From NCBI GenBank assembly GCA_963589785.1, contig CAVAMJ010000001.1:186001-250000 (forward strand): 64,000 nucleotides of DNA, written 5' to 3'. The position numbers were made by a program, and so were the translations under genes. The DNA is from SIG603 sp963589785 (lineage in GTDB: Bacteria; Bacillota; Clostridia; Oscillospirales; Acutalibacteraceae). Below are positions 50,073 through 58,162 of the stretch, piece after piece; positions within the stretch are counted from its first letter, which is position 1; each line of letters starts with the position of its first letter. The notes under the pieces are model-generated. The model was not told the DNA's origin. It saw only the letters and a list, made by a program, of their open reading frames with translations, and searched no databases.

Positions 50073-51035
50073 TCAAATCGAATACTCCCCATATAAGCTG
50101 TCTGCTTTGATTTTATTTTCGCCCGCCGTCTGCGGCACGAAATTCATTTCAACGGGCAGCTTTTTGTTTGCCGACTTCTTCATCACGTCAAAAAGTTTCT
50201 CAAGACCGCGTGCATCGAGATTTTCTGTCATTTTTCCTATTGTTTCCCCGTCAAGCTCGGGGCTTGTCACACGGAAGCACTTTGCTATCCCACTTTCAAG
50301 CTTTTCACGGTAAGCCTTTCCCATTTCACAAAGTGATAGAAGCTTTTTTGCCTCAGAGTAATTTAGGCTTATTTCCTCACCGTTGCTTTTAAGCTTTTCG
50401 ATGATGTCCTCGTTTTTGATATTCTCTGTCATATTTAATTTGACCCCCTTGTAATTTTTCTTTACTCCCGCATTTCTTTGAGCAGGAACAGCAACGAACG
50501 AAAATTCATAGGCATCGAGTGCATCGTCAAGTATTCTCACCGCCATTTTGTTTCCGTACTCCTTGCCCTTTATATGCTTGCAGCTTTCCTTGCCGCAGAC
50601 AGAGCAGTACGTTCTGCCGACCGAACAAGACACGCTCACCTCCTTGAGTATTCCGCTCTCGATTTTACCGATTATCTCGCTCTCGCTTTTTGGAATATAA
50701 GCTTTAGCCTCAAGATAAGTGTAAGCTTCTCCAAGCTTCGTAAGTCTCGTTTCGTCTGTCTTGATTTCGCAGGAATATATTCTCGCACACTGATTGCCCG
50801 CTCTCGCATCATGATCGAATATTCCCGTCTTTCCGACAAAAAGCTCCTTAAGCTTCTCGAGAGCCTCAAGCGAAAATGCCTCAAAATCTCTGTCGACCTC
50901 GTTATCGCACAAAATGAGCGAAAAGGTGTAGACATCCTCGCTTTTCAGTTCCTTTCTTGAGAAAGCGTTGATAAGACTTATGTCGTTTGTTCCGATTTTC
51001 TCGGAAATCACCTTGTTTCCCTTAGTTATCTTCAA
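50073..51035 (-). CDS. Prohead protease/scaffold-like protein
   Basis: About 320 residues from a TTG at 51035, which has GAGGCGG upstream (a GTG at 51011 is possible). The N-terminal half (FSLILCDNEVDRDFEAFSLEALEKLKELFVGKTGIFDHDARAGNQCARIYS, EAKAYIPKSESEIIGKIESGILKEVSVSCSV) resembles phage head-maturation proteases and XkdF-type proteins. A four-ligand CSVCGKESCKH site may bind zinc. The C-terminal third is helical and charged (KNEDIIEKLKSNGEEISLNYSEAKKLLSLCE), as in a fused scaffold. It overlaps the portal gene by 14 bases. Confidence 0.7.
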   Translation of the reverse strand: MKITKGNKVISEKIGTNDISLINAFSRKELKSEDVYTFSLILCDNEVDRDFEAFSLEALEKLKELFVGKTGIFDHDARAGNQCARIYSCEIKTDETRLTKLGEAYTYLEAKAYIPKSESEIIGKIESGILKEVSVSCSVGRTYCSVCGKESCKHIKGKEYGNKMAVRILDDALDAYEFSFVAVPAQRNAGVKKNYKGVKLNMTENIKNEDIIEKLKSNGEEISLNYSEAKKLLSLCEMGKAYREKLESGIAKCFRVTSPELDGETIGKMTENLDARGLEKLFDVMKKSANKKLPVEMNFVPQTAGENKIKADSLYGEYSI

Positions 51036-52116
51036 ATTCCGCCTCAATCTCCTTTCTTTGTGCCTCATAGAGCATCGCCTTGTTGTGGTCAAGCTCGTCC
51101 TGCATTGAAATATCGTCCCAGTCGATTGTTATTTTCCCCTCTGCGCCCTGAGTCAAAAGCCAAACAGAAGTGATTTTATAAATAATCGGCTCTAAAAGTC
51201 TTCTGTATGCCTCCAGTTCACTTGTCAGAATATCCGCTTGCTGGCTGGACATTCTCTCAGTCGATGACCACGAAAATCCAAGCAAAAACGGCGGTATGCC
51301 AAGCTTTGCGACTATCTGCTCGAGCATAAGCCTTGAGGGCACTTCGCTGTCAGGAATAACAACATCAGAGCCGATTGCCTTTATGCTGACATCACCGACA
51401 GAGATGAAGTCGTTCACGCTCTCCTTGCTCATGGCTTTCTTCCATTCACTCGCCATCACTCTTGCCTTTTCGGGCGCATATGTCCCGTCAGACGGGCACG
51501 ACACCGAGAACCTCACGCTTCCGAGCCTGTCCCAGTTCACTCCTATTGCCTTGTAGATTTTCATCAGAGTTTCACTCACAAACGGCAAGCCCCTTAATAT
51601 TGAAGTTCCCGTTATTGCACCGGATTCGGGGTTAAAAGCTGATTTTAAGATCAGCTCCTGATACTTACATTCGTGAAGCTCTCCGTTTTTCCTCACCATA
51701 ACCCGTATGTCGAGCGGAGTTTTCTCTTTGAATTCAATATCACGCAAATCGGTGTTATAAAGCGCCGCTATCTCTCCGCCGTTCATGCATATTTCACCGA
51801 CAGCCGTACCGTAAGTCAATAAATCCTCGATATACGATCCGATGAATTCATCAATACCGTGCCTCATTGCGCCGACCTTTACCGTGGTGAAAAACTCAGA
51901 AAGTCTCTCATCGAGCCTTTCGTCACCCGTTGTCACAATAAATTTTCCGATAAGTCTTCTTATCTTGACTATCGAAGCATCTATTACGGGCACATTCTCA
52001 CGAAGAGAACGGTAAAGCTCCCTTTCATACACCGCCGGCAAGGGCGAATATCCGATAAATTCGTTTCTCCTTGTGCTCACGGATAGTGCCGTGCTTTTTT
52101 CATCTTTCCTTTTCAC
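51022..52116 (-). CDS. Phage portal protein
   Basis: 364 residues. Typical portal layout: an N-terminal helical part, the wing/stem core (IKAIGSDVVIPDSEVPSRLMLEQIVAKLGIPPFLLGFSWSSTERMSSQQADILTSELEAYRRLLEPIIYKI), and a C-terminal helix (DELDHNKAMLYEAQRKEIEAE). The SSQQADI-region is a hallmark of SPP1/HK97-like portals. It makes the dodecameric vertex for DNA passage. It lies 22 bases after the large terminase. Confidence 0.88.
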   Translation of the reverse strand: MKRKDEKSTALSVSTRRNEFIGYSPLPAVYERELYRSLRENVPVIDASIVKIRRLIGKFIVTTGDERLDERLSEFFTTVKVGAMRHGIDEFIGSYIEDLLTYGTAVGEICMNGGEIAALYNTDLRDIEFKEKTPLDIRVMVRKNGELHECKYQELILKSAFNPESGAITGTSILRGLPFVSETLMKIYKAIGVNWDRLGSVRFSVSCPSDGTYAPEKARVMASEWKKAMSKESVNDFISVGDVSIKAIGSDVVIPDSEVPSRLMLEQIVAKLGIPPFLLGFSWSSTERMSSQQADILTSELEAYRRLLEPIIYKITSVWLLTQGAEGKITIDWDDISMQDELDHNKAMLYEAQRKEIEAEFEDN

Positions 52117-52138
52117 AAAATCTCCTTTCTGCCTTTAG

Positions 52139-53374
52139 CTATCTTCCCACCGTAAAAAATCCGAAGCTACCCTCTCTTCTTTGCACCTCTGCGGCAAAAT
52201 ATCTCATGTCGTCCATGGCGTGGTCATTTTCTTTCACCACCTCGTCCTTGTCCTTTTTCCATGTGTACAGCGAAAATTCTCTTATCGCATCACAGCAGCC
52301 TCTGCAAACTTTGATTTTGCCTGTTTTAAGAGCCGACGACAATATCCTTATTCCGTTTATCACGTCATTGTTCGCTTTAATCACATTTATCCCCGACCTT
52401 TGCATCAGCGTTATCATCGAAGCCGCCGACGGATCGACCACGGCAAAACTCAATTCTCTTTCGCCTATAAGCTCCTTAATTGCCGCAAGATGTTCCTCGT
52501 CCGTTCTCCTTTTTTCTTCTCGCCTTGAGTCAAAATAATATTCGTCGATTCGATACCAAATGTCGCCGAACCTCGCCCATAGTCCGACGCTTGTCGGATT
52601 GACGGTGCCGTAGTCAATCGAAACAGCATATTCTACCGCTCTGCCGCTCGGAACAGAAACAAACATATCGGAATTCATAAACGGATAGACAAGTCCCTCT
52701 GCTTTCACCCATCTTCCAAGCACAAACCTCTGATAGAATGCACCGGAAAACATATTCTCATACCTCAAGACAGTCTCCTTCGTAAGCCCAGGATTATCAC
52801 GCATAGTGAAATGAAGATAGTAAGCGTTTCTCTCTTCAAGCTTTTTTATCCACTCGAGGTAAAACCAGTGGTACGGGCTTTCGGGATTGCAGTTAAACCA
52901 CAGCTTAGCACCGGGGACAGAGCATCTCGCTATCGACTGCTCGACAAAGCTTCTGGGCATAAGCGCCGCTTCGTCAAGCATAACTCCGGCTAAAGTCATT
53001 CCCTGAATGAGAGCCGAGCTTCCCTCGTCCTTGCCGCCGTAAATATAAAAGCGGTTCACCGTTTTGCCGAAAGAAATCACAAGCAAATTTTCCGACAGCT
53101 TCTGTTCTATGCAAAATCCCAGCTCCTTCAATAAGGGAATGATCGGAACTATGATATTTCTCCTGACATTCTTTATCGTCTTGCCGCAAATCGCAAAGGA
53201 ATAGCCGTCATATTGGTAAAATGCCCACAGCACAAAGGATAAACTCATGCAAAGAGTTTTTCCCGAGCGCACAGCACCGTCACATATAATGGCATCTCGC
53301 GTGCTGTAAGGAGAACTTTCGCACCACCAAGAAAGAAGCTTCATCTGTTTTTGAGAGAAGTGCTCAAGCCTCAT
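52139..53374 (-). CDS. Phage large terminase subunit (packaging ATPase/nuclease)
   Basis: About 411 residues from the ATG at 53374. Walker A is IICDGAVRSGKT (about 32-43), Walker B is AGVMLDEAALM, and CNPESPYHW is a coupling motif. The nuclease domain has the three acidic residues at SIDYGTVNPTSVGLW, FAVVDPSAASMI and NDHAMDDMRYF. Both the ATPase and nuclease sites look intact, which argues that packaging activity is kept. Its start overlaps the small-terminase end by 11 bases. A longer frame (from 53428) is unlikely. Confidence 0.92.
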   Translation of the reverse strand: MRLEHFSQKQMKLLSWWCESSPYSTRDAIICDGAVRSGKTLCMSLSFVLWAFYQYDGYSFAICGKTIKNVRRNIIVPIIPLLKELGFCIEQKLSENLLVISFGKTVNRFYIYGGKDEGSSALIQGMTLAGVMLDEAALMPRSFVEQSIARCSVPGAKLWFNCNPESPYHWFYLEWIKKLEERNAYYLHFTMRDNPGLTKETVLRYENMFSGAFYQRFVLGRWVKAEGLVYPFMNSDMFVSVPSGRAVEYAVSIDYGTVNPTSVGLWARFGDIWYRIDEYYFDSRREEKRRTDEEHLAAIKELIGERELSFAVVDPSAASMITLMQRSGINVIKANNDVINGIRILSSALKTGKIKVCRGCCDAIREFSLYTWKKDKDEVVKENDHAMDDMRYFAAEVQRREGSFGFFTVGR

Positions 53375-53702
53375 CGGGAGCGTCCTCGCCGTCCTTCCAG
53401 ATTTCCGTGCTCTTTTTAAGCGCCTCAAAGAGTGAATTATCTCCCGTTTCTCCCTGCGCCAAATCGCCGAGGCACTGAAGCGCCTTAATTCGGTCGAAGA
53501 ATTTAATTTCCAGTCCGCCGCCCTTCGGTCTTTTCAGCTCTGAAACCGTGAATAAATCAAGCCTTGAAAAATCCTCTTTGCTCTCTCCGTCTGAAAAAGC
53601 GAGAAGCACCGCATCGCTTATGTCTCCGAAGGCTATCTTCTTGTAGCCCGACTCCACCGCCTCTCGTATGCTTGCATCTTGCGGTAAATATTTGTTTTGC
53701 AT
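53364..53702 (-). CDS. Phage small terminase-like protein
   Basis: 112 residues. It sits directly ahead of the large terminase in the classic TerS place. The central SELKRPKGGGLEIKFFDRIKALQCLGDLAQ is like the DNA-binding or oligomerisation helices of small terminases, but the N-terminal helix-turn-helix is not obvious. Identity rests on position and size. It is the first gene of the cassette, after a hairpin and an upstream terminator. Confidence 0.6.
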   Translation of the reverse strand: MQNKYLPQDASIREAVESGYKKIAFGDISDAVLLAFSDGESKEDFSRLDLFTVSELKRPKGGGLEIKFFDRIKALQCLGDLAQGETGDNSLFEALKKSTEIWKDGEDAPDEA

Positions 53703-53761
53703 AAAGCTCCTTTCTGTCGGCTCGTCCGTCCGACCTTTTTCACCACTCCCCCGTTTACCCC

Positions 53762-53788
53762 AAAATTTTCCCTCTAAAGGGAAATTTT
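53762..53788. promoter_or_regulatory. Hairpin ahead of the phage cassette
   Basis: AAAATTTTCCC-TCTAAA-GGGAAATTTT, with one bulged base, 60 bases upstream of the first phage gene. It could be a promoter-proximal RNA structure or a regulator site for the operon. Confidence 0.4.
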
Positions 53789-53823
53789 CTTGAAAATATT
53801 TTTTCTTCCCCTCAAAAAGGCAT

Positions 53824-53851
53824 AAAAAAAGAGAACTCCGAAGAATTCTCT
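53824..53851 (-). terminator. Terminator after the ArsR gene, before the phage cassette
   Basis: On the minus strand AGAGAATTC-TTCG-GAGTTCTCT is followed by seven T residues. It isolates the host ArsR gene from the phage operon. Confidence 0.85.
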
Positions 53852-53891
53852 AAATTTATCCGTTATTTAATTTTGCAAAGAGATTAAGCCC

Positions 53892-54236
53892 TTATATCTC
53901 CTTAGTCTTGCGATTTGCTGTCAGCTTTTCAATATCAGAAAACAGTTCAATCAGATTTTTTATTTCCACATCATCAGGATCCACATAGTAATATATTTTG
54001 GTTCCGTCACGGTAACTCTTTACTATTTCAGCCTCACGCATAATCTGCATGTGGTGCGATACAGCAGGTCTTGATAAATTCGTCTCCTTTGCTATGTCCA
54101 CCACTCTTGCGCCGCTCTCGTCACTGCCAAGCAGCATAATAAACAAATGCTGTCTTGTCTCATCTCCGAGTGCGGTGAGAGACTTTCGGCACTTTGTGAA
54201 TTTTTCCTTTATTAAATCTATACTGACTCTATCCAT
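53892..54236 (-). CDS. ArsR-family winged-helix regulator
   Basis: About 114 residues. The ALGDETRQHLFIMLLGSDESGARVVDIAKETNLSRPAVSHHMQIMREAEIVKSYRDGTKIYYYVD stretch is a full ArsR winged helix. No cysteine metal site such as ELCVCDL is present, so it may sense something other than metals or be ligand-free. The ATG at 54236 has GGAG upstream. GTGGACATT/AATGT-type inverted repeats lie just upstream and could be its operator. The spacer 54237-54612 is otherwise AT-rich and has the mscL promoter. Confidence 0.88.
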   Translation of the reverse strand: MDRVSIDLIKEKFTKCRKSLTALGDETRQHLFIMLLGSDESGARVVDIAKETNLSRPAVSHHMQIMREAEIVKSYRDGTKIYYYVDPDDVEIKNLIELFSDIEKLTANRKTKEI

Positions 54237-54551
54237 TACTCTTTCTCCAATTCGTGGACATTGAAAATGTACTAAAATTTTATCCACAAAAAATATTCTA
54301 TACCAAATAAATGTAAAATTAAATATCTGTAAAGGAAATCGAGACCATTAATTTCAAATTGTAATATATTTTTTGTTAGCGATACCTTAAGAGAATTTTA
54401 TTTTTGTTAAAAATCACAAACATATGCTAAAAGCGTCAAAATTGTATCAGAAACTTTACGGCACAGCTTTTTATAATAATTGTCCGAGTTTTACCTTTCG
54501 AAAATTACCCTCAGTTATTGCCCGCAAAGCAATTTCTGCTTTCTTTTCAAT

Positions 54552-54580
54552 TTGACTTTTACTTCTAAATGTATCATAAT
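54552..54580 (+). promoter_or_regulatory. Sigma-A promoter of mscL
   Basis: TTGACT (-35) and CATAAT (-10) are spaced by 17 bases, about 30 bases ahead of the ATG at 54613. Confidence 0.75.
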
Positions 54581-54612
54581 ATCCCTAATCTGAAATGAAA
54601 GGGACAGTATAT

Positions 54613-54987
54613 ATGAAAGCTTTTTTAAAGGAATTCAAAGAGTTCATCGCTAAGGGCAATGTTCTCGATATGGCAGTCGGCGTAGTAGTCGGTTCTGCAT
54701 TCACCGCAATCGTCACAAGCGTTGTCGAGAATCTTCTCACACCGATCATCGGTCTTTTCATTCCCGACACAACCTTTGCAAACTGGGCACCGGGCGGATT
54801 TGGCATAGGCGCAGTAATTAACGCGATAATCACATTCCTGATCACCGCATTCGTTGTCTTCGTCATCGTCAAGGCTGTCAATAAACTCAAGAAGCCAAAG
54901 GAAGAAGAGTCGGCAGCTGACCCCGAGCCAAGCGAAGAGGTTGTTCTCCTTAGAGAAATCCTCGAGGAGCTCAAGAAGAATAAGTAA
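54613..54987 (+). CDS. mscL: Large-conductance mechanosensitive channel
   Basis: About 124 residues. The N-terminal helix and pore helix read FIAKGNVLDMAVGVVVGSAFTAIVTSVVENLLTPIIG, nearly standard for MscL. A second membrane helix (INAIITFLITAFVVFVIVKAVNKL) and the cytosolic C-terminal bundle (REILEELK) follow. It opens under membrane tension to release solutes on osmotic downshock. I use the ATG at 54613, with GAAAGGGA upstream; a nearby ATG at 54595 would add six residues. Confidence 0.95.
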   Translation: MKAFLKEFKEFIAKGNVLDMAVGVVVGSAFTAIVTSVVENLLTPIIGLFIPDTTFANWAPGGFGIGAVINAIITFLITAFVVFVIVKAVNKLKKPKEEESAADPEPSEEVVLLREILEELKKNK

Positions 54988-54993
54988 TCAGCC

Positions 54994-55026
54994 AAAAAAG
55001 ACTGCCTTAGCGGCAGTCTTTTTTTC
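54994..55026. terminator. Bidirectional terminator between mscL and GT4
   Basis: AAAAAAGACTGCC-TTAGC-GGCAGTCTTTTTTT, a symmetrical terminator serving both convergent genes. Confidence 0.9.
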
Positions 55027-55037
55027 GTGAACTCTAA

Positions 55038-56222
55038 TTATTTGTTCTCAAGTATTTCCTCATAGCAGGCAATAGCGGCATTAGCCACTGCCTCAGCGGA
55101 GAACGGCTCGGCATATTTTCTTATATCCTCATGGTCAATTTCGCCGTTTTGCTCTCTCTCGTACATTCTCATGATAGCGTCAGCCATGCCCTCGATGTCG
55201 TGCACATCGCAGAACTCTGAGCAATCGGGATATAAAAATCCCTCTGGGCCCTTACAGCGTGTGCAAACAACGGGAACTCCCGCAGAAAGCGCCTCAACAG
55301 CCGGGATACCGAAGGTCTCAATCTCACTTGGCATGAGAAGTGTGTCCGTAGTCGAGAGAATTTCGGCAATTTCAGGTGCCTCCTTCTTTCCGACAAACTC
55401 GATAACTCCGTCCATTCCGAGTTCCTTAGAAAGAGCCTTGAAATTAGCTTCCTCCTGACCCTCGCCCACTATGGTATATTTAAATTTCTTATCGGGGTTT
55501 CTGTCGCAAACAAGCTTAACCGCTCTTATCGCATCGTCAGTTGCCTTGCCCGGGCGAAGTCCCGCAACAGTCGCAATGTTATAGACGGACTTGTCGTGCG
55601 GCTTTCTTGCCACCTTAAATACCGCCGTATCAACGATATTCGGCAAAACAGAGGATTCCACTCCCTGAACATCTCTGAGGTAATCCACCATGTAGTTTCC
55701 GACAACAGTTATTTTAGCGTGCTTTGTGACGAACCTTGCATACTTCTCCTCGTTTCCACTGAAAAATCTCTCGAAGTAAGTTGCGTGCTCCGTCAGAAGA
55801 ACCGGAATACCGTACTTCTCGCCAATCTTGCAAGCGGCATATCCTCCCGGAACCATAACCTGAGCATGAAGAACATCGGGCTTGCCGTTCTCCTTGACAT
55901 AAGCGTTATAGAGCTTCTCCGCGGTCTTAACATAAGAATTCATCTGCAAGTCCATACCGAATTTTCCTATATCAAGCTCAAGTCTGCCGTAAGTCTTGTA
56001 GCCGTCGTTGTTGTCGACATATGTTTTCTTCATCATCGGATACTTTGGCAAATCGCTAAGTCCCTGACGGTCGACATATATCATATTCACCTTAACACCC
56101 GCCTTGGAGACGGCCGAGCAGAACAATTTGTGATAATTTCCGATAAGCTTATCCTTGCCGTTCGGATACCATGTTGTGACAACGAGCACATGAAGCGGTT
56201 TTTTATTAGTTTTATTTTCCAT
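55038..56222 (-). CDS. GT4-family glycosyltransferase
   Basis: 394 residues of the GT-B fold. N-terminal HVLVVTTWYPNGKDKLIGNYHKLFC and HAQVMVPGGYAACKIG segments precede the C-terminal donor-binding region with TVAGLRPGKATDDAIRAV, GEGQEEANFKALSKELG and SEIETFGIPAVEALSAGVPVV, the EX7E motif of retaining GT4 enzymes. It adds a sugar to a lipid, polysaccharide or wall precursor. The acceptor is unknown. It is a stand-alone gene ending at the shared terminator. Confidence 0.92.
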   Translation of the reverse strand: MENKTNKKPLHVLVVTTWYPNGKDKLIGNYHKLFCSAVSKAGVKVNMIYVDRQGLSDLPKYPMMKKTYVDNNDGYKTYGRLELDIGKFGMDLQMNSYVKTAEKLYNAYVKENGKPDVLHAQVMVPGGYAACKIGEKYGIPVLLTEHATYFERFFSGNEEKYARFVTKHAKITVVGNYMVDYLRDVQGVESSVLPNIVDTAVFKVARKPHDKSVYNIATVAGLRPGKATDDAIRAVKLVCDRNPDKKFKYTIVGEGQEEANFKALSKELGMDGVIEFVGKKEAPEIAEILSTTDTLLMPSEIETFGIPAVEALSAGVPVVCTRCKGPEGFLYPDCSEFCDVHDIEGMADAIMRMYEREQNGEIDHEDIRKYAEPFSAEAVANAAIACYEEILENK

Positions 56223-56408
56223 AAAATCACCTTTTATAATCGATTTTTGAATTAATACTCACCCCGATAAAAACAGGGTATTTTGCTTTGATTGTACCCC
56301 CAGAAGCTATATTTGTCAATTGTGATTAAGTTAGCCGTTTTGAGCATAACGAGAATTTTTATGAAAGAGAAATCCCTGTGAATGTCTCTTTCTTGGTTTT
56401 ATATAAAA

Positions 56409-56884
56409 TTACTTATTAAGCTTTTCTACCGTGATAACTCCTAAATCGACTTTGATTTTGCTCTCATAGATTTCTTCGTCATATCTGATACCCAAGAAAT
56501 TAAGCTGAGAGAAGCACTTATTTTCACTTTTTTCTTTCAATTTAATCTTTCTTTTTATCAACTAAAATGCTGTCTGAAAAGAGTAGCCGCATGAGCACAC
56601 GGAAATAACTTTATCACCCACTGAACAGAGCTCGGAAGATCTCCGATGCAGACATATGCTCCGACTAAGAAGCCTATGAGCGTTCCGAGTATAATGCTTA
56701 TCATGGTGTAGGTGTTGCTTGTTTTCACGAAAGAAACGATGAAACAGACCATTGCGCTTGATGCGAACGATGATAATAAAATAGCTCCCAAGACCTTGAC
56801 TATCGTCATCAGGCTTGCTATCTCGCCGCCGTTTGCGACTATATAAATTTCTCCGAAGATTAATGTCACAACGCTCATAACCAC
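56409..56884 (-). pseudogene. Remnant of an ABC-2 type permease
   Basis: The frame 56558-56884 reads like the C-terminal membrane part of an ABC-2 permease (FGEIYIVANGGEIASL..., LLSSFASSAMVCFIVSFVKTSNTYTMISIILGTLIGF..., FPCAHAATLFRQHF). It has an in-frame stop right before it and lacks its N-terminal half. After a stop, another frame continues with CFSQLNFLGIRYDEEIYESK and ends at 56409. The original gene has been truncated and frame-shifted. No partner ATPase is nearby. The rest of 56223-57007 shows only terminators. Confidence 0.65.
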
Positions 56885-56916
56885 TTAAATTCTTAGCAAG
56901 GACAATAAACGGACAC

Positions 56917-56950
56917 AAAAAAGACAGAGCCTTAAAAACTCTGCCTTTTT
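56917..56950. terminator. Terminator-like hairpin upstream of the ABC-2 remnant
   Basis: GACAGAG...CTCTGCC stem with A and T runs on both sides; may serve either strand. Confidence 0.7.
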
Positions 56951-56973
56951 GAGATATTAATTTGATAAAAAAT

Positions 56974-57005
56974 AAAAAGAGATGCCTTTTTTTAGCATCT
57001 CTTTT
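56974..57005 (-). terminator. Terminator of tRNA-Arg
   Basis: On the minus strand AAAAGAGATGC...GCATCTCTTTTT stem with a T tract, two bases beyond the tRNA 3' end. Confidence 0.82.
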
Positions 57006-57007
57006 GG

Positions 57008-57081
57008 CGTTCCCGAGGTGATTCGAACACCCGACCTACCGCTTAGGAGGCGGTCGCTCTATCCGGCTGAGCTACGGAAAC
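57008..57081 (-). tRNA. tRNA-Arg (anticodon CCT)
   Basis: On the minus strand the 74-base cloverleaf has GTTTCCG/CGGGAAC as acceptor stem with discriminator G. The D arm (GCTCAGCCGGATAGAGC) and an anticodon arm ACCGC-CTCCTAA-GCGGT put CCT at positions 34-36, reading AGG codons. The T arm is GGGTGTTCGAATCACC. CCA is not encoded. A terminator follows. Confidence 0.95.
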
Positions 57082-57154
57082 ATTTAACTAAGTTATTTTA
57101 CAACAGTTGGTGGCAATTGTCAATCACTCGATATTTCTCCACAAAAACAAAAAA

Positions 57155-57182
57155 ACAGAACCAAAAAGGTTCTGCGTTTTTT
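57155..57182. terminator. Terminator of rpsT
   Basis: CAGAACC-AAAAA-GGTTCTG stem with A and T runs on both sides; ends the minus-strand rpsT transcript. Confidence 0.88.
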
Positions 57183-57206
57183 GTAAAGTTTGAAAAAGCT
57201 TTCGAC

Positions 57207-57461
57207 TTATGCGCCGAGCTTCTTAACAAGAGCTGACTTCTTTCTTGCAGCTGTGTTCTTGTGGAGAATACCCTTAGCGGCTGCCTGATCGATTCTCTTA
57301 ACAGTAACACGAACGACCTCTGCCTTGTTCTCTGCGTTCTCCTCGATAGCTGTGTTAGCCTTCTTGATCTGAGTCTTGAGAGCTGAATTAGCAATCTTTC
57401 TCTGCATTGTCTTTGCCTCTGTGACTAAGACACGCTTCTTTGCTGACTTAATGTTTGGCAT
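57207..57461 (-). CDS. rpsT: 30S ribosomal protein S20
   Basis: 84 residues, very basic and helical. MPNIKSAKKRVLVTEAKTMQRKIANSALKTQIKK and RIDQAAAKGILHKNTAARKKSALVKKL are diagnostic for S20, which binds the 5' and 3' minor domains of 16S rRNA. GAGGAGGTG gives a strong ribosome site. It has its own promoter and terminator. Confidence 0.97.
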   Translation of the reverse strand: MPNIKSAKKRVLVTEAKTMQRKIANSALKTQIKKANTAIEENAENKAEVVRVTVKRIDQAAAKGILHKNTAARKKSALVKKLGA

Positions 57462-57495
57462 GCTGTGACACCTCCTCGAAATGATTTATATGACA

Positions 57496-57526
57496 CCATA
57501 GGTGCTTAATTTTATGCGTCCTATGG
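57496..57526 (-). other. Leader hairpin of rpsT mRNA
   Basis: CCATAGG/CCTATGG, a seven-base stem with a 17-base loop in the 5' untranslated region, about 35 bases before the ATG of rpsT. S20 controls its own translation in some bacteria; whether this hairpin acts so here is inference. The rest of 57462-57765 is promoter and AT-rich sequence. Confidence 0.4.
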
Positions 57527-57583
57527 CTTAAGATCAAGTCTTTATCAGACCCAATCATTATAATTCCCAATAACGCGAGAATT

Positions 57584-57612
57584 ATAATACCATAAACTAC
57601 AGAAAAAATCAA
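57584..57612 (-). promoter_or_regulatory. Sigma-A promoter of rpsT
   Basis: On the minus strand TTGATT (-35) and TATTAT (-10) are spaced by 17 bases, about 120 bases upstream of the ATG. Confidence 0.78.
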
Positions 57613-57720
57613 GAGATTTTTTCCATTTGACCGCCATAAATTAAGAATTAGGAACTTATCCAAAAAAATAAGCTTGCGGCTTAAAATTTGTTGCACTTTT
57701 CAAAAATCAGATAAGACATA

Positions 57721-57747
57721 AAAAGAGAACCTCAAGAGGCTCTCTTT
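57721..57747 (-). terminator. Terminator of the 50-residue peptide gene
   Basis: On the minus strand GAGAGCCTC-TT-GAGGTTCTCT is followed by T residues, starting about 20 bases after the stop. Confidence 0.8.
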
Positions 57748-57765
57748 AAATCCTGTTAATTTAGC

Positions 57766-57918
57766 TTACTGAATGGATTCCTCGAGGTATCTCTCAAGCT
57801 CAGCCTCGTCCTTCTTCTTGTCAAAATAAACAAGGAAAGCTGTGACAGCTGCGACAACAGCGGCTACGGCTGATACGATAGATACGATGATAACATACTT
57901 TGTGGTAGACTTTTTCAT
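57766..57918 (-). CDS. Small single-pass membrane protein (50 aa)
   Basis: AAAGGAG precedes the ATG by 8 bases. The product starts MKKSTTKYVIIVSIVSAVAA, a basic start plus one hydrophobic helix (about 8-33), and continues with a charged helical tail (FDKKKDEAELERYLEESIQ). It resembles the YtxH-like small membrane proteins in layout. A terminator follows. Function unknown. Confidence 0.75.
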   Translation of the reverse strand: MKKSTTKYVIIVSIVSAVAAVVAAVTAFLVYFDKKKDEAELERYLEESIQ

Positions 57919-58162
57919 AATATTAACTCCTTTCGGGATATCTTTATTGTTTTGTGTTTTATGTACTAATAATAGCGAAAAAAGCGGTACTTGTCAACAG
58001 TGACAAAGCCTTAACAAACCCTTTAAATTGTAAATAATTATAGAATTTTTTCTTTAAATATGTTATCATTAAATTTAGAAGAGTAATCGGCAAAGCCTTT
58101 CTCTTCTGTATTTTTTCTGATAAATAAACACACGATATTCTAAATACCGCAAAGGAAGATAA

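Noticed and set aside
57008..57081. tRNA-Arg as the attachment site of the phage cassette
   Set aside because: The cassette ends 3.3 kb away, no duplicate of the tRNA 3' end was seen near 44-54 kb, and there is no integrase.
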